Below are positions 26,517-35,491 of a stretch of DNA of 64,000 nt, one piece after another (the first letter of the stretch is position 1; every line of letters starts with the position of its first letter). A program made the position numbers and the translations under genes. The notes below the pieces were generated by a model. The model was not told the origin of the DNA, did not search any database, and worked only from the letters and a program-made list of their open reading frames with translations. The DNA lies in NCBI RefSeq assembly GCF_042887685.1, contig NZ_JBHVOS010000016.1, forward strand, positions 1 through 64,000, read 5' to 3'. Source of the DNA: Oerskovia sp042887685 (GTDB lineage: Bacteria; Actinomycetota; Actinomycetes; Actinomycetales; Cellulomonadaceae).

Positions 26517-27545
26517 TCAGCCCTTCGGGCGCGCCGCCCGCCGGCGGCGCCTCGCCTCCTCGGCGCGTCCTTCGGCGGCCTCGAGCTCACGGTCGACCGC
26601 AGCCAGGGCCCCCTCCGCCGCGCAGAGCGCTCCCCGCGCCTCGTCGAGCGCCGCGCGGGTGTCGTCGCGTGCGGCGGCGAGCCGGGCGATCTGCTCGTCG
26701 AGCTCGCTCAGCCGCGCGTCCAGCGGCCCGACGGCGTCGCTCGCCTCCCGCACGACGTCGACGGCCTGGTCGCGGCGACCTTCGAGACGGTCGATCTCCG
26801 CGGCTGCCGCGGAGACCTCGAGTTCTGCGTCCGCGAGGGCGGTATCCGATCCCGAGTGCTCGGTCCCGGGGCCCGACCTGGAGGCCTCGTCGTCCTGGCG
26901 CTCCTCCGCCCCACCGTCCTGACCGGCCGCCGCCCCGGCGCGCCGCGCGCGGGTCCCGGCGGCCGCCCCACCGCCCCGCCGCGCCGCGCGTTCCGCGCTC
27001 AACGACACGACGTCGGCGTCCTCGCCGGACTCGTCGACGATCCCGAACCCGACGTGCTGCAGCGCCTGGGTCAGGCGCCCGGCCTGCACGAGGGCCCCGG
27101 CGTCACGGTCCATGACGGCCGCGGTGAGCGTCTCGCCGAGCCGCCGCAGCGCCTCGCCCGACACGGGCCGCCCGCCGACCCCGCCCGCCTGCGACACCTC
27201 CCGGACCAGCGCGTCGACCAGGCGTCGGCGCTCGTGGTCGAGCTCGGTGAGGCGCGCCCGGTCGCGTGCCTCGGTCGCGGCGCGCAGGTCGTCGCCCAGC
27301 GCGACGAGGCTCGCGACCTGTTCGGGGTGCGCGCGGGCGACCTGGTTGACGACCCACGCGGCGACGGTCGGCTTGGTCAGCGCGCTCAACCGGGCGGCGC
27401 CCACGGTGTCCCCGGCGGCAGTCGCCTCCTTGGTCGCGGCGTTCCGGGCGGCGACGAACTCGTCGAGGGGGAGGGCGAACAGCCGGTCGACCGCCTGCTC
27501 ACTGGTAGCGCCGGTAGCGCCGGTCGTGCCGGGGACCTCGCTCAT
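26517..27545 (-). CDS. Coiled-coil hypothetical protein
   Basis: 342 aa. N-terminal ~190 residues are helical (LDEFVAARNAATKEATAAGD, ALTKPTVAAWVVNQVARAHPEQ), followed by an acidic, low-complexity region and a C-terminal coiled coil of ~110 residues rich in Ala/Glu/Arg, ending in a basic tail. The TKPTVAAWVVNQ segment marks a conserved actinobacterial hypothetical family. Function unknown. Divergent from the gene at 27681. Confidence 0.75.
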   Translation of the reverse strand: MSEVPGTTGATGATSEQAVDRLFALPLDEFVAARNAATKEATAAGDTVGAARLSALTKPTVAAWVVNQVARAHPEQVASLVALGDDLRAATEARDRARLTELDHERRRLVDALVREVSQAGGVGGRPVSGEALRRLGETLTAAVMDRDAGALVQAGRLTQALQHVGFGIVDESGEDADVVSLSAERAARRGGGAAAGTRARRAGAAAGQDGGAEERQDDEASRSGPGTEHSGSDTALADAELEVSAAAAEIDRLEGRRDQAVDVVREASDAVGPLDARLSELDEQIARLAAARDDTRAALDEARGALCAAEGALAAVDRELEAAEGRAEEARRRRRAARPKG

Positions 27546-27680
27546 CGGTCCAGCGTCGCACCGTTCACGGGTCGGCACCCCCGGGGTGATCGACGGCGCG
27601 CGGACGGTAGGGTCCGGGGTGACCGCGCCCCGGCCCGCGCCGGGCTCGTCCCGCCCGGTCGTCGACATGCAGGGGAGCCC

Positions 27681-28778
27681 ATGGACCAAGAGTCGCCGCT
27701 CGGCGTCGCCACGGAGACCCGTGGGGAACCCGGCGCCACCACCGGGCCAGCCACCACCGAGCCGCCCGTCACCGACGGTGTAACGGCGGACGTGGCTCCC
27801 GGCGCGGCGCCTGGTGCGATGCCCACCGCGACACCCGCCGCCTCGCCCGCCCCCTCGCCCGGCGCGGAGCCCGATGCAGCCGCGCACCCTCCCGCACGCC
27901 CCAGGCTCCGCATCCCGCGGATGCCCGCGACGCTGCCCGGACGACGACGCCCCGACCCGACCACCGCAGATCCCGCCGCCGACGACGCGGCCGACGCTCC
28001 GCCGTCGGGCCGGGAAGGGGCCGGGAGCAGGCCGCGCCTCGACACCCTGGTCACCGGCTGGGTGGGCCGCGCCCTGGACGCGTACCCGCGCCCCGTCCTG
28101 CCGCTCACCGACCACTGGGACGCCTCGGTCGCTGGGCTCGTCCGCCAGGTCCCGTACGTGCCGCGCTTCGCGACCCGGCCGCTCGAGCTGCTCGACCGGT
28201 TCGGGGCGGTGCACGTCGGGCCCGGCGAGGTCGGGTTCGACGGCGACGCGATCGACTGGGACCGCGTCCTCGAGGTGCGTACGCAGCCGGCGTGGTCGAG
28301 CCTGTCGGCCGACGCGCTCGAGGCGAACTTCGCCCAGTACCTGCGCGTGATCCCGCGCGTGCCGGGGCGCGGCTGGGTCCTGGGCAAGGTCTCGGAGCTG
28401 CTCGTGTCGCTGTACCTGTCGGTCGTCCCGCTGCCCGACGACGGCGCTCGCCTCCTGGAGGCCGACGCCACGTCGAGCGGCGAGACGGGGCCGACGGGCG
28501 CCTCGTTCACGCGACGGACCGTGACCGAGATCCGCTACAAGCGGCGCATCGGTGAGGGCGAGCGGCAGGCGAGCACGACGTCGGTCCTGCTGCAGCTCGC
28601 GTTCCCCGGCTCGACCGACGCGATGCTCGCGCTCGCGGCCGAGCGGGGCGTGCCGGTCGTGCACGTCCCGGTCGACGAGGGCGAGATGGGCGCGACGATC
28701 AAGCGGGCCGCGGCGTGGCGCTCGACGGCGCTGGGGCTGCGGGACCGCTTCGCACGAGACACCGGCCCGACGGCGTAG
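27681..28778 (+). CDS. Hypothetical protein with disordered N-terminus
   Basis: 365 aa. About 115 N-terminal residues are Pro/Ala/Thr-rich and probably disordered; one copy of GCTCCGCCGTCGGG (27997-28010) encodes part of it (APPSG). The C-terminal ~250 residues look globular (LVTGWVGRALDAYPRPVLPLTDHWD, VRQVPYVPRFATRPLELLDRFG, TVTEIRYKRRIGEGERQ). No family recognised. GGGGAG lies before the ATG. Confidence 0.75.
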   Translation: MDQESPLGVATETRGEPGATTGPATTEPPVTDGVTADVAPGAAPGAMPTATPAASPAPSPGAEPDAAAHPPARPRLRIPRMPATLPGRRRPDPTTADPAADDAADAPPSGREGAGSRPRLDTLVTGWVGRALDAYPRPVLPLTDHWDASVAGLVRQVPYVPRFATRPLELLDRFGAVHVGPGEVGFDGDAIDWDRVLEVRTQPAWSSLSADALEANFAQYLRVIPRVPGRGWVLGKVSELLVSLYLSVVPLPDDGARLLEADATSSGETGPTGASFTRRTVTEIRYKRRIGEGERQASTTSVLLQLAFPGSTDAMLALAAERGVPVVHVPVDEGEMGATIKRAAAWRSTALGLRDRFARDTGPTA

Positions 28779-28800
28779 CCAGGCCCGGGCGGCGGCCCTC

Positions 28801-28870
28801 GGCACGTGACGGCGCGTGACGGCGCGTGACGGCACGTGACGACACGGGTCGGCGCGGGTCGGCTCGGACG
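28801..28870. repeat. Degenerate 10-bp tandem repeat
   Basis: About seven units of GGC(G/A)CGTGAC, decaying to GGCGCGGGTC, in the spacer between the hypothetical gene and the SDR gene. Probably slippage-derived; the first four units each contain CGTGAC. Confidence 0.8.
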
Positions 28871-28964
28871 ATGAGCGACGCCCGCGGCGTCCTGCCGGGT
28901 GCCCGCGCGCGGTCTACGCTCCGAGAGGGGCACGGCGACGGCACGACACGAGGCGAGGCAACGC

Positions 28965-29810
28965 ATGGCACGCAGGACGATCGTCATCACGGGAGCGAGC
29001 GACGGGATCGGGGCGGCGGCAGCCCGGGCGCTCGCCGAGGACGGGCACGAGGTCGTGGTCGTGGGACGCTCGCCCGAGAAGACCGCCGCGGTCGCGCGCG
29101 AGCTGGGTGCCGACCACTTCGTGGCCGACTTCGCGCGCCTGGCCGAGGTGCGGTCGCTCGCCGCGCAGCTGCGCGACCGCTACGAACGGATCGACGTCCT
29201 CGCGAACAACGCGGGCGGCATCATGGCCGACCGTCAGGTCTCCGAGGACGGCCACGAGCTGACCTTCCAGGTCAACCACCTCGCGCCGTTCCTCCTCACG
29301 ACGCTGCTGCTCGACCGGTTGGAGGCGAGCCACGCGAGCGTCATCAGCACGAGCAGCGCCGCGCACCGGCTGTTCAGCGACTTCCACGTCGACGACCTCG
29401 AGTCCGAGCGGTCGTACGCGCCCAACACCGCGTACGGCAACGCCAAGCTGGCCGTGAACCTGTTCACGCGCGAGCTCGACCGCCGGTACCGCGCGGCCGG
29501 GATCTCGGCCGCCGCGTTCCACCCGGGGGTCGTCGCGACCAACTTCGCGGCGACGTCGACGAGCAGCATGCGCGTCATGTACCAGACGGTGCTGAGCCGC
29601 TTCCTCACGTCGTCGGCCAAGGGCGCCGACACGCTCGTGTGGCTCGCGACGACGACCCCGGGCGTCGACTGGGAGCCGGGGAGCTACTACGTGAAGCGCA
29701 AGGTCGCGACGACCCACCCGCTCGTGGGCGACGCACGGCTCGCGGCCGACCTGTGGGACCGGAGCGAGGCGATGGTCGCCGCCGACGGCGCCCCGGGAGC
29801 CGCGGCCTGA
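28965..29810 (+). CDS. Short-chain dehydrogenase/reductase
   Basis: 281 aa. Rossmann motif TGASDGIGAAAARAL near the start, NNAGG, catalytic Ser in ISTSSAA and the YGNAK (YxxxK) pair; this layout (catalytic S-x-Y-xxx-K with the PGVVATNF loop) is the retinol/protochlorophyllide-reductase-like branch. NAD(P)-dependent oxidation or reduction of an unknown alcohol or ketone. The ATG at MARRTIVITG is chosen because it begins right at the first beta strand and has GAGG upstream. Confidence 0.88.
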   Translation: MARRTIVITGASDGIGAAAARALAEDGHEVVVVGRSPEKTAAVARELGADHFVADFARLAEVRSLAAQLRDRYERIDVLANNAGGIMADRQVSEDGHELTFQVNHLAPFLLTTLLLDRLEASHASVISTSSAAHRLFSDFHVDDLESERSYAPNTAYGNAKLAVNLFTRELDRRYRAAGISAAAFHPGVVATNFAATSTSSMRVMYQTVLSRFLTSSAKGADTLVWLATTTPGVDWEPGSYYVKRKVATTHPLVGDARLAADLWDRSEAMVAADGAPGAAA

Positions 29811-29834
29811 GGCCTGGGCCCCAGCGCCCGGTGC

Positions 29835-29912
29835 CGAGCATGCGGTGGGCGTCGGGATCTGCCCGGATGCCGACGCCAACCGCATGCTCGAGGAACGGCA
29901 ACCGCATGCTCG
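29835..29912. repeat. 56-bp hairpin related to the GAG-N6-GTTCGGG family, plus an extra arm
   Basis: CGAGCATGCGGTGGGCGTCG (29835-29854) pairs with 29871-29890 with one mismatch, in the convergent spacer between the SDR and hsp20. The second arm's CAACCGCATGCTCG is repeated at 29899-29912. Read as GAG-CATGCG-GTTGGCGTCG, it matches the layout of the 57-bp elements with a different outer stem. Confidence 0.8.
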
Positions 29913-29997
29913 CGGACGGGCTGGCGGGTGCCGCCGTGCGGGCCGCAGCGGCCACCACGGCCGCATCGGCTGCGCTCCGCCCCTCCCCGGACAGCAC

Positions 29998-30029
29998 GAC
30001 GGGCCCGGTGCTCTCGCACCGGGCCCGTC
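29998..30029. terminator. Bidirectional hairpin terminator
   Basis: Perfect 14-bp stem GACGGGCCCGGTGC (29998-30011) and complement (30016-30029) with loop TCTC, between the convergent SDR and hsp20 genes. Confidence 0.85.
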
Positions 30030-30088
30030 GACTCACCTCGCCACGGGCCGAAGGGGGGTGACCTGCGGCGGGGAGGTCTGGAAGACCG

Positions 30089-30505
30089 TCAGGACGCGGA
30101 GGTCGTGACCTCGATGCGCTGCGGCGTCGTGCCGGCGTAGACGCCGGAGACGGTGACGGTCAGGACGCCTGCGTCGTACCGGGCGCTGATGGCGCTCGCG
30201 TCGGCGGCCTGCGGGAGGGTCACGACGCGGTGGAACGCGCCGTAGCGGACCTCGCGGACGCGACGGCCCTCGGCCTCCTCGGCTCGCTCGTCCTTGCGCT
30301 CGCCGCGCACGACGAGCTTGCGGCCCTCGACCTCGACCGTGACGTCCTGGGCGGGGTCGATGCCCGGCAGGTCGAAGCGTGCGACCAGGTCGTTGCCGTC
30401 CTGGAAGACGTCGGCGTGGGCCGGGACGCCTGCCACGGGGCGTGCGGTGAGCAGGTCGCGCAGTGCGCGGTCGAACGCGGGAGCGGTGGTCAGGGTGGTC
30501 GTCAT
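30089..30505 (-). CDS. hsp20: Hsp20/alpha-crystallin small heat-shock protein
   Basis: 138 aa from the ATG preceded by GAAGGAG. Alpha-crystallin core: VPAHADVFQDGNDLVARFDLPGIDPAQDVTVEVEGRKLVVRGERK, then VREVRYGAFHRVVTLP and the YDAGVLTVTV strand. ATP-independent holdase chaperone. A HAIR-type inverted repeat lies 42 bp upstream, so it is probably repressed by HspR and induced by heat or misfolding. Confidence 0.95.
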   Translation of the reverse strand: MTTTLTTAPAFDRALRDLLTARPVAGVPAHADVFQDGNDLVARFDLPGIDPAQDVTVEVEGRKLVVRGERKDERAEEAEGRRVREVRYGAFHRVVTLPQAADASAISARYDAGVLTVTVSGVYAGTTPQRIEVTTSAS

Positions 30506-30546
30506 GGTGACTCCTTCAGTCGTGATGGAACCTCTGACGGGTACAA

Positions 30547-30567
30547 CTTGAGTCACCCACGCTCAAT
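30547..30567 (-). promoter_or_regulatory. HAIR (HspR) operator
   Basis: CTTGAGT-N7-GCTCAAT matches the HspR-associated inverted repeat CTTGAGT-N7-ACTCAAG with two differences in the second half-site. It sits directly upstream of hsp20. Confidence 0.8.
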
Positions 30568-30629
30568 TCCAAACCGGCGTTCGCCCTGGACGAACGAAGG
30601 GCTCGGCCCCTCGCGGTTCCTCGTCGCGA

Positions 30630-31427
30630 CTACTCGCACCCCACCCCGTCGCCGTCGCGGTCCAGCTTCTTGCTGTACCCGGGTTCCCCGACCCGGATCG
30701 GCGCCTTGCCCGCGGCGCGGACGGCGTCGCAGTTCGCGTAGGACACGGCACCGCCACCGCCCCCGCCGACGATCCCGGCGGGCGCTTCCGGCGTGGTCTC
30801 CTTCGGTGTGCTCGACGAGGTGCCCGAGCGACCCGTCGCCGCGCTCCGCGCCTGGAGGTCCGCCTCGGCCGCGGTGACCGCGCCCTCGCGCCCCTCGACG
30901 GCCGTCACCCGGGCCTGGAGGTCCGCTTCTGCCGTCACGGTGGCCGCCTCGCGGCTCGCGAGCTCGGTCTCCTTCGCCACCACGGCCTCCTCACGTGCCG
31001 CGAGGTCGGCCTGTGCGGTGCCCAGCTCGTCCTGGGCGGTCGTGAGCGCCGCGTTGTCCTCGTCCAGGGCGGCGCGAGCCTCCGTCGCCTCGCCCAGGGT
31101 GGCCTCGGCGGCGGCGAGCCGAGAGCCCGAGGTTCCCGTCCCCATCATCAGCCCGACGATCAGGAAGGCGAGGCACAGGAAGGCGACGAGGACGATGCGC
31201 CGCGTGCGGCCGTCTCGGCGGGCGACGGCGTCGGGGCCGCCGGCCGCGAGTCCTGCCAGGGGGAGCAGCATCGTCTCCTCGCGGGGCTCGGCGGCCTCGT
31301 CGTCGACCCAGAGGGGCCAGTCGGCAGGCTTCGCGGGCCAGTGGGGGTCGGGTGACCAGCTCGGGTCGGGGGTCCACCCTGCCGGTGGGGTGGGCCAGCC
31401 AGGGGGCGGGTTGAAGCGAACGGTCAT
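30630..31427 (-). CDS. Excalibur-domain membrane protein with coiled coil
   Basis: 265 aa. Trp/Pro-rich N-terminus (PPPGWPTPPAGWTPDPSW, repeated) of the kind seen in actinobacterial surface-associated proteins; one membrane span at ~80-97 (IVLVAFLCLAFLIVGLMM); a long Ala/Glu coiled coil (~105-195); a Thr/Ser/Gly linker; and a C-terminal excalibur calcium-binding motif with NCDAVRAAGKAPI and DRDGDGVGCE, whose DxDxDG loop binds Ca and whose two Cys pair. The C-terminus is probably extracellular. GAGGAG precedes the ATG. Likely cell-wall or envelope role. Confidence 0.88.
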   Translation of the reverse strand: MTVRFNPPPGWPTPPAGWTPDPSWSPDPHWPAKPADWPLWVDDEAAEPREETMLLPLAGLAAGGPDAVARRDGRTRRIVLVAFLCLAFLIVGLMMGTGTSGSRLAAAEATLGEATEARAALDEDNAALTTAQDELGTAQADLAAREEAVVAKETELASREAATVTAEADLQARVTAVEGREGAVTAAEADLQARSAATGRSGTSSSTPKETTPEAPAGIVGGGGGGAVSYANCDAVRAAGKAPIRVGEPGYSKKLDRDGDGVGCE

Positions 31428-31573
31428 GTGTGTGGCTCCTCGTCGAGCGGGCACGCGCACGGCGGTGCCGGTGTCGACCGCCGGTCGGTCGACACCCGGA
31501 GGCTAGGGGAGCGGACCCCCTGGCGTCAGCATCCTGGAGGGGGTGAATTCCCCCCGGCGCGGACCGTGACCCG

Positions 31574-32191
31574 TCAGGCGCCCGGGACGCCCAGCACCGC
31601 GACGAGGAAGTCGCCGTCCTCGGCGAACGGCCGCAGGTCCCACGTCGAGAGGGTGAGCTGGACCTCGAGCCCGGCTTCGGCGGCGTCGGCGAAGAACGCG
31701 TCGAACGCGTATCCGCGTCCGGCCCCGAACCCGACGACGGCCCGCCCTCCCGGCGCCAGGTGCGCCCGGAAGCGGCGCAGCACCTCGACCTCGGTGCCCG
31801 GCGCGAGGAAGGTCACGACGTTCCCTGCGCACACGATCACGTCGAACGGCTCGGCGATGCCAGCCGCGGGCAGGTCGAGTTCGGCGATGTCGCCGACGAG
31901 CCACGTCGAACCGGGGTGGTCCGCCTCGGCGGCCTCGATGAGCACGGGGTCGACGTCGACGCCCACCACGACGTGACCGCGCACCGCGAGCTCGGCGCCG
32001 ACGCGCCCGGGCCCGCTGCCGGCGTCGAGGATGCGGGCGCCGCGGGGAACCATCGCGTCGACCAGCCGGGCCTCGCCCGCGAGGTCGGCGCCCTGGGCCG
32101 CCATGGCGCGGAACCGCTCGACGTACCAGGTCGAGTGGGACGGGTTCACGGCGGTCTTCTGCTCCCAGCGGGTGGGGTTGGCCTTGCTCAC
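31574..32191 (-). CDS. Class I SAM-dependent methyltransferase
   Basis: 205 aa, GTG start with GAGGAG at good spacing. SAM-binding motif I ILDAGSGPGRVGAELA, motif post-I VVGVDVDP, DI in WLVGDIAEL, motif II FDVIVCAGNVV. Substrate unknown. The 269-bp spacer upstream (32192-32460) holds nothing I recognise beyond promoter space. Confidence 0.88.
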   Translation of the reverse strand: MSKANPTRWEQKTAVNPSHSTWYVERFRAMAAQGADLAGEARLVDAMVPRGARILDAGSGPGRVGAELAVRGHVVVGVDVDPVLIEAAEADHPGSTWLVGDIAELDLPAAGIAEPFDVIVCAGNVVTFLAPGTEVEVLRRFRAHLAPGGRAVVGFGAGRGYAFDAFFADAAEAGLEVQLTLSTWDLRPFAEDGDFLVAVLGVPGA

Positions 32192-32460
32192 CGGTGGCTC
32201 CTCGGGGTCGGGCGGTGTCTGACGGGTCGTCCAGGTCGGGCGGTGTGCCGCTCGGCGGCCGGTGCGAACGCCGCCGCCGCAGCTTCGACCGTACCCCCAC
32301 CGGGTACCGACCTGGTGACCGTCCAGTGCCGACCCGTCCCGGTCTCAACGGCCGGACCTCCCCCCACCCGCCGACCACGAGGTTGCCAGCGGTCGAGGAC
32401 GGGATCGAGGTCGGCATCGGCGTCGGAACGACCTCGACCCCGTGCTCGGCACCCAGCGGC

Positions 32461-33099
32461 CTAGCGGCCGAACACCTCCAGGACCGGCGTCTCGCCGTCG
32501 ACGAAACGGACGAATTGCCCCACGGTCGACGGCGAGCGCAGGGCCTGCGCGACGACCAGGGCGACGTTGCCGCGCGACGTCCTGCCCTCGTGCGCGTCGA
32601 CCGTGATCGTGCCGGTCGCCTCGTCGTTCGTCAGGGTGCCGGGGCCCAGGATCGTCCAGTCGAGGTCGGTGCCGCGCAGGTGGTCGTCGGCTGCGAGCTT
32701 GGCGTCGGCGTACGGGAAGAAGCTGTCGTCCTCCGCGATGCCGTGGTCCGGCACCGAGCCGATCCACGACACCATGACGTAGCGCGAGACCCCCGCGGCG
32801 GCGGCCGCGTCGATCGAACGGATCGCGGCGTCCCGGTCGACGGCGTAGGTCCGGTCGGGGTCCCCGCCGCCGGCCCCGGCGGACCACACCACGGCGTCGT
32901 GCCCGCGCAGGGCCTCGGTGATCTCCTCGGTCGTCGCGTTCTCGACGTCGAGCAGCACCGGGGTGCCGCCGAGCTCCTCGACGAGCGGGAGCTGCGACTC
33001 GTGCCGCACGATCCCGCTCACCTCGATCTTGTGGTCGGCGAGGATGGGGACGACCAGGCGACCCACCTTGCCGTGGGCTCCGATCAGGGCGACGTTCAT
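32461..33099 (-). CDS. NAD(P)-binding SDR-like protein (atypical, NmrA/BVR-B type)
   Basis: 212 aa. GAHGKVGRLV nucleotide-binding loop at the N-terminus, DVENATTEEITEAL, VVWSAGAGGG, then SRYVMVSWIGS, YADAKLAADDHL and WTILGPGTLT, the pattern of atypical SDRs that act as flavin/biliverdin reductase-like enzymes or redox sensors. ATG preceded by GAGGAGAACC. Neighbour of ohr, so a redox-stress role is plausible but not shown. Confidence 0.88.
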   Translation of the reverse strand: MNVALIGAHGKVGRLVVPILADHKIEVSGIVRHESQLPLVEELGGTPVLLDVENATTEEITEALRGHDAVVWSAGAGGGDPDRTYAVDRDAAIRSIDAAAAAGVSRYVMVSWIGSVPDHGIAEDDSFFPYADAKLAADDHLRGTDLDWTILGPGTLTNDEATGTITVDAHEGRTSRGNVALVVAQALRSPSTVGQFVRFVDGETPVLEVFGR

Positions 33100-33181
33100 G
33101 GTTCTCCTCGGGATGTCGGGGACGGTGCTCCCTCCACGGTGCACCGCGCGGGCGCTCCCCGCTCGCCGGGGAGGGGTCGGG

Positions 33182-33604
33182 CTACTCGTCGACCACCGCC
33201 ACGGTCACCTCGATGTTGCCGCGCGTCGCGTTCGAGTAGGGGCACACCTGGTGCGCCTGCTCGACGAGCTCCTGCGCCACGTCCCGCTCGACGCCGGGCA
33301 GGCTCGCCTCGAGGTGCACGGCGAGGGTGTAGCCGCCGCCCTCGAGCGGGCCGATCGAGACGCTCGCGCCGATGGCCGAGTCGGCGACGGTGATCTTGCG
33401 CTGTCGTGCGACGCCCAGGAGCGCCGAGTGGAAGCAGGCCGCGTAGCCGGCGGCGAAGAGCTGTTCGGGGTTGGAGCCGTCGCCGCTGCCGCCCATCTCC
33501 TTGGGCACGGCGACGTCGAGGTCGACGCGTCCGTCGGTCGACCGGACGTGGCCGTTGCGGCCTTCTCCGGTGGCCAGTGCTTCCGCGGTGTAGAGAACCT
33601 TCAT
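33182..33604 (-). CDS. ohr: Organic hydroperoxide resistance protein (Ohr)
   Basis: 140 aa, full length for the family. Peroxidatic Cys57 in AACFHSAL and resolving Cys121 in VCPYSNATRGNIEV; the PEQLFAAGYAACF motif separates Ohr from OsmC. Reduces organic hydroperoxides using lipoyl thiols. GAGGTAGC before the ATG. Upstream, CGTATGTCGCTCGG (33646-33659) is shared exactly with the NDH-2 promoter region, suggesting a common promoter or regulator. No OhrR gene is adjacent. Confidence 0.95.
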   Translation of the reverse strand: MKVLYTAEALATGEGRNGHVRSTDGRVDLDVAVPKEMGGSGDGSNPEQLFAAGYAACFHSALLGVARQRKITVADSAIGASVSIGPLEGGGYTLAVHLEASLPGVERDVAQELVEQAHQVCPYSNATRGNIEVTVAVVDE

Positions 33605-33781
33605 CGTGCTACCTCCAGGTGGGGCGGTCGGGCGAACCCCTCGAACGTATGTCGCTCGGGGCAACAGAGAGGGGTCGGTTCGCCCAGAGCGCAGCGGGCG
33701 TGCTTCCCGGTGCCCGGGGGCGGGTACCGTGGAACGGCGCCATCTCGGCGTCCTCCCCGAGCACGGACAGACCGCACCCCC

Positions 33782-35260
33782 ATGAGCAACGCACCCACGC
33801 CGTCGGGCACGCCTGACAGCGCTTCCCCCACCCTGCCCGACGACGCCGCGCACCCCACCGCGCCCGGCACCACCGAGCAGCTCTCCCACGGCCTGCGCAC
33901 CCGCCACCTGACGATGATGGGCCTGGGCTCCGCGATCGGGGCCGGCCTGTTCCTCGGCAGCGGCGTCGGGATCGCGACCGCCGGACCCGCCGTCCTGGTC
34001 TCCTACGCCGTCGCTGGCCTGCTCGTGATCCTCGTGATGCGGATGCTCGCCGAGATGGCGTCGGCCGTCCCGTCGAGCGGGTCCTTCTCGGTGTACGCCG
34101 AGACCGCGCTGGGCCGGTGGGCCGGGTTCACCATGGGGTGGCTGTACTGGTTCACGCTCATCATGGTGCTCGGCGCCGAGATCACGGGCGCCTCGCAGAT
34201 CGTGTCCGGGTGGGTCCCGGGCGTGCCGCAGTGGGTCGTCGCGCTCGTGTTCGTGGCGGCGTTCGCGGTCGTGAACCTGTGGGGCGTCAAGCACTTCGGC
34301 GAGTTCGAGTTCTGGTTCGCGTTCATCAAGGTCGCGGCGATCGTCGCGTTCCTGGTGATCGGGGTCCTGCTCGTGCTGGGCTGGCTGCCCGGCACCGACC
34401 CCGTGGGGACGACCAACATCTTCGGCGACCCTGCCTCGCTCGCGGGCTTCGCGCCCCACGGCCTGCCCGGCATCGCGGCGGGGCTGCTCGTCGTGGTCTT
34501 CGCGTTCGGCGGGATCGAGATCGTGACGATCGCCGCGGCCGAGGCCCGCGAGCCGCAGAAGGCCATCGTGACCGCGACCCGGTCGATCGTGTGGCGCATC
34601 CTCTTCTTCTACGTGGGTGCGGTCGCGATCATGGCGCTCGTCCTGCCGTGGGACGCACCCGAGCTGCTGAGCGGCCCGTTCGTCGCGGTGCTCGACCTGG
34701 CCGGGCTGCCCGGCGCGGCCCGCCTGATGGAGGCCGTCGTGGTCGTCGCGCTCCTGTCGGCGTTCAACGCGAACGTGTACGGGACGTCCCGCATGGCGTT
34801 CTCGCTCGCGGGCCGCGGCGACGGGCACCCGGCGCTGACCAAGGTGTCGCCGACCGGCGTCCCGTGGGTCGCGGTGCTGCTGTCGGTGTTCTTCGGGCTC
34901 GTGTCGGTGGGGCTCAACTGGCTGCTGCCGGGCGAGGTCCTGGGCATCCTGCTCAACGCCGTGGGCTCGGCGCTGCTCGTCATCTGGGTGTTCATCGCGG
35001 TCTCGCAGCTGCGGCTGCGCCCCCGCCTCGAGGCCGCCGCAGGTGGCGCGGACAGGATGACGTTGCGGATGTGGGCCTACCCGGGTCTCACGTGGGCCAC
35101 GCTCGCCGGTCTCGCCGGCCTGATCGTCCTCATGCTGTTCGACGACGACGCACGCGTCCAGCTCGTGTCGACCCTGGTGCTCGTGGGCGTCATCGCGGGG
35201 ATCTACGCGGTGCGCTCGCGCCTGCGGGGGCGCGCCGGACGGGCCGACCGGACGGCGTGA
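33782..35260 (+). CDS. Amino-acid permease of the APC/AAT family
   Basis: 492 aa with twelve predicted membrane segments after a ~45-residue Pro/Thr-rich cytoplasmic tail. Family signature: LTMMGLGSAIGAGLFLGSGVGIATAGPAVLVSY and the E in the AEMASAVPSSGSFSVYAE loop. Proton-coupled import of an amino acid or GABA; specificity cannot be assigned. The Shine-Dalgarno is weak, so the exact start within the disordered tail is uncertain. Confidence 0.9.
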   Translation: MSNAPTPSGTPDSASPTLPDDAAHPTAPGTTEQLSHGLRTRHLTMMGLGSAIGAGLFLGSGVGIATAGPAVLVSYAVAGLLVILVMRMLAEMASAVPSSGSFSVYAETALGRWAGFTMGWLYWFTLIMVLGAEITGASQIVSGWVPGVPQWVVALVFVAAFAVVNLWGVKHFGEFEFWFAFIKVAAIVAFLVIGVLLVLGWLPGTDPVGTTNIFGDPASLAGFAPHGLPGIAAGLLVVVFAFGGIEIVTIAAAEAREPQKAIVTATRSIVWRILFFYVGAVAIMALVLPWDAPELLSGPFVAVLDLAGLPGAARLMEAVVVVALLSAFNANVYGTSRMAFSLAGRGDGHPALTKVSPTGVPWVAVLLSVFFGLVSVGLNWLLPGEVLGILLNAVGSALLVIWVFIAVSQLRLRPRLEAAAGGADRMTLRMWAYPGLTWATLAGLAGLIVLMLFDDDARVQLVSTLVLVGVIAGIYAVRSRLRGRAGRADRTA

Positions 35261-35278
35261 CCCAGGGCCTTGCCCGGC

Positions 35279-35328
35279 GGCCTGACGCAGCGGCACGCCC
35301 CGGGGCCTGACGCAGCGGCACGCCCCGG
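35279..35328. repeat. 25-bp tandem duplication
   Basis: Two almost identical units reading GGCCTGACGCAGCGGCACGC with CCCG tails, in the spacer before the MMPL transporter. No predicted function. Confidence 0.85.
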
Positions 35329-35491
35329 CGGCCGGTCCCGCAGGCCGCCGCACCCGGCGGCTTGACCCGGTACGGGCGGCTTGCGGGGCCGGTCGGCAGC
35401 GCGGCCCGGCCTTCCCGTTGACACCCACCCCTTCGCGGGTGTGCGCTGGAATCTCGCGCCAGAGTGCACCGGGAGTCCCGGGGGAGAACCC

